Origin: an uncultured Campylobacter sp.
Lineage (GTDB): Bacteria > Campylobacterota > Campylobacteria > Campylobacterales > Campylobacteraceae
Length of the DNA: 5,140 nt
Assembly: GCF_938045775.1 (NCBI RefSeq)
Contig: NZ_CALIBH010000203.1
Location: 1 to 5,140, forward strand
Direction: 5' to 3'
The position numbers and the translations under genes are program-made. The notes beneath the pieces are model-generated. The model did no database searches. It saw only the letters and a program-made list of their open reading frames with translations, and was not told the origin of the DNA. Positions within the stretch are counted from its first letter, which is position 1, and every line of letters starts with the position of its first letter. Positions 5,082 to 5,140 of the stretch are shown in pieces.

Positions 5082-5140
5082 ATGGGATATTACTACGATG
5101 AAAAAGAGAAAACAATAAAACAAATATCGAATAATGGGCG
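5082..5140 (+). CDS. possible start of a divergent gene, cut by the right edge
   Basis: From the ATG at 5082 a plus-strand frame stays open to the edge of the window for 19 codons, beginning MGYYYDEKEK. The codons are purine-rich in first position and the peptide is hydrophilic, which suits a real gene. Against it, there is no good ribosome binding site (only GAG five bases before), and the frame is open further upstream to 5034. The opposite strand also has a frame open here, ending in a stop at 5034-5036. Product unknown. Confidence 0.25.
   Translation, partial: MGYYYDEKEKTIKQISNNG

Noticed and set aside
1..5140. CRISPR array, tRNA, rRNA, insertion sequence or transposase
   Set aside because: No regularly spaced repeats, RNA-gene structures or transposase motifs were seen on either strand.

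Overview
The window looks like chromosomal DNA of a Campylobacter-type epsilonproteobacterium, probably one of the more GC-rich species. The reasons are the constant use of AAATTT/AAAATTT tracts inside and between genes, AAGGA-type ribosome binding sites, and promoters with a clear TATAAT -10 box but little sign of a -35 box. The genus is an inference from style; no marker gene is present.

Left part (1-1696, minus strand): two adjacent, clearly paralogous small membrane proteins, 36 bases apart, each with three predicted membrane helices, a cysteine-bearing loop and a soluble C-terminal domain. They are probably one transcription unit. The leader end of a further minus-strand gene (ATG at 22, good ribosome binding site) runs off the left edge. 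I do not recognise a named family for these proteins.

Middle (1697-3208): a divergent intergenic region of about 350 bases, then a plus-strand PepSY-associated transmembrane protein of the kind used in iron/siderophore reduction at the inner membrane. A GATAATTATC palindrome that fits a Fur box lies just upstream of a perfect TATAAT, so iron repression is likely.

Right part (3209-4964, minus strand): an AT-richer block that looks like acquired toxin-antitoxin DNA. Transcription runs from right to left. First comes a 66-residue putative antitoxin overlapping a 318-residue zeta-toxin-like kinase by 41 bases. Then comes a 91-residue putative antitoxin joined by an ATGA overlap to a dead, truncated and frameshifted zeta toxin that keeps its Walker A motif. 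The intact toxin has an unusual order: the motifs that follow the P-loop in canonical zeta/PezT kinases (acidic D-x-F, proline, helix) lie before it, as in a permuted fold. The block therefore holds one apparently working module and one orphan antitoxin beside a toxin remnant.

The right edge (4965-5140) holds the promoter and a possible operator of the toxin-antitoxin operon and perhaps the start of a divergent gene running off the edge.
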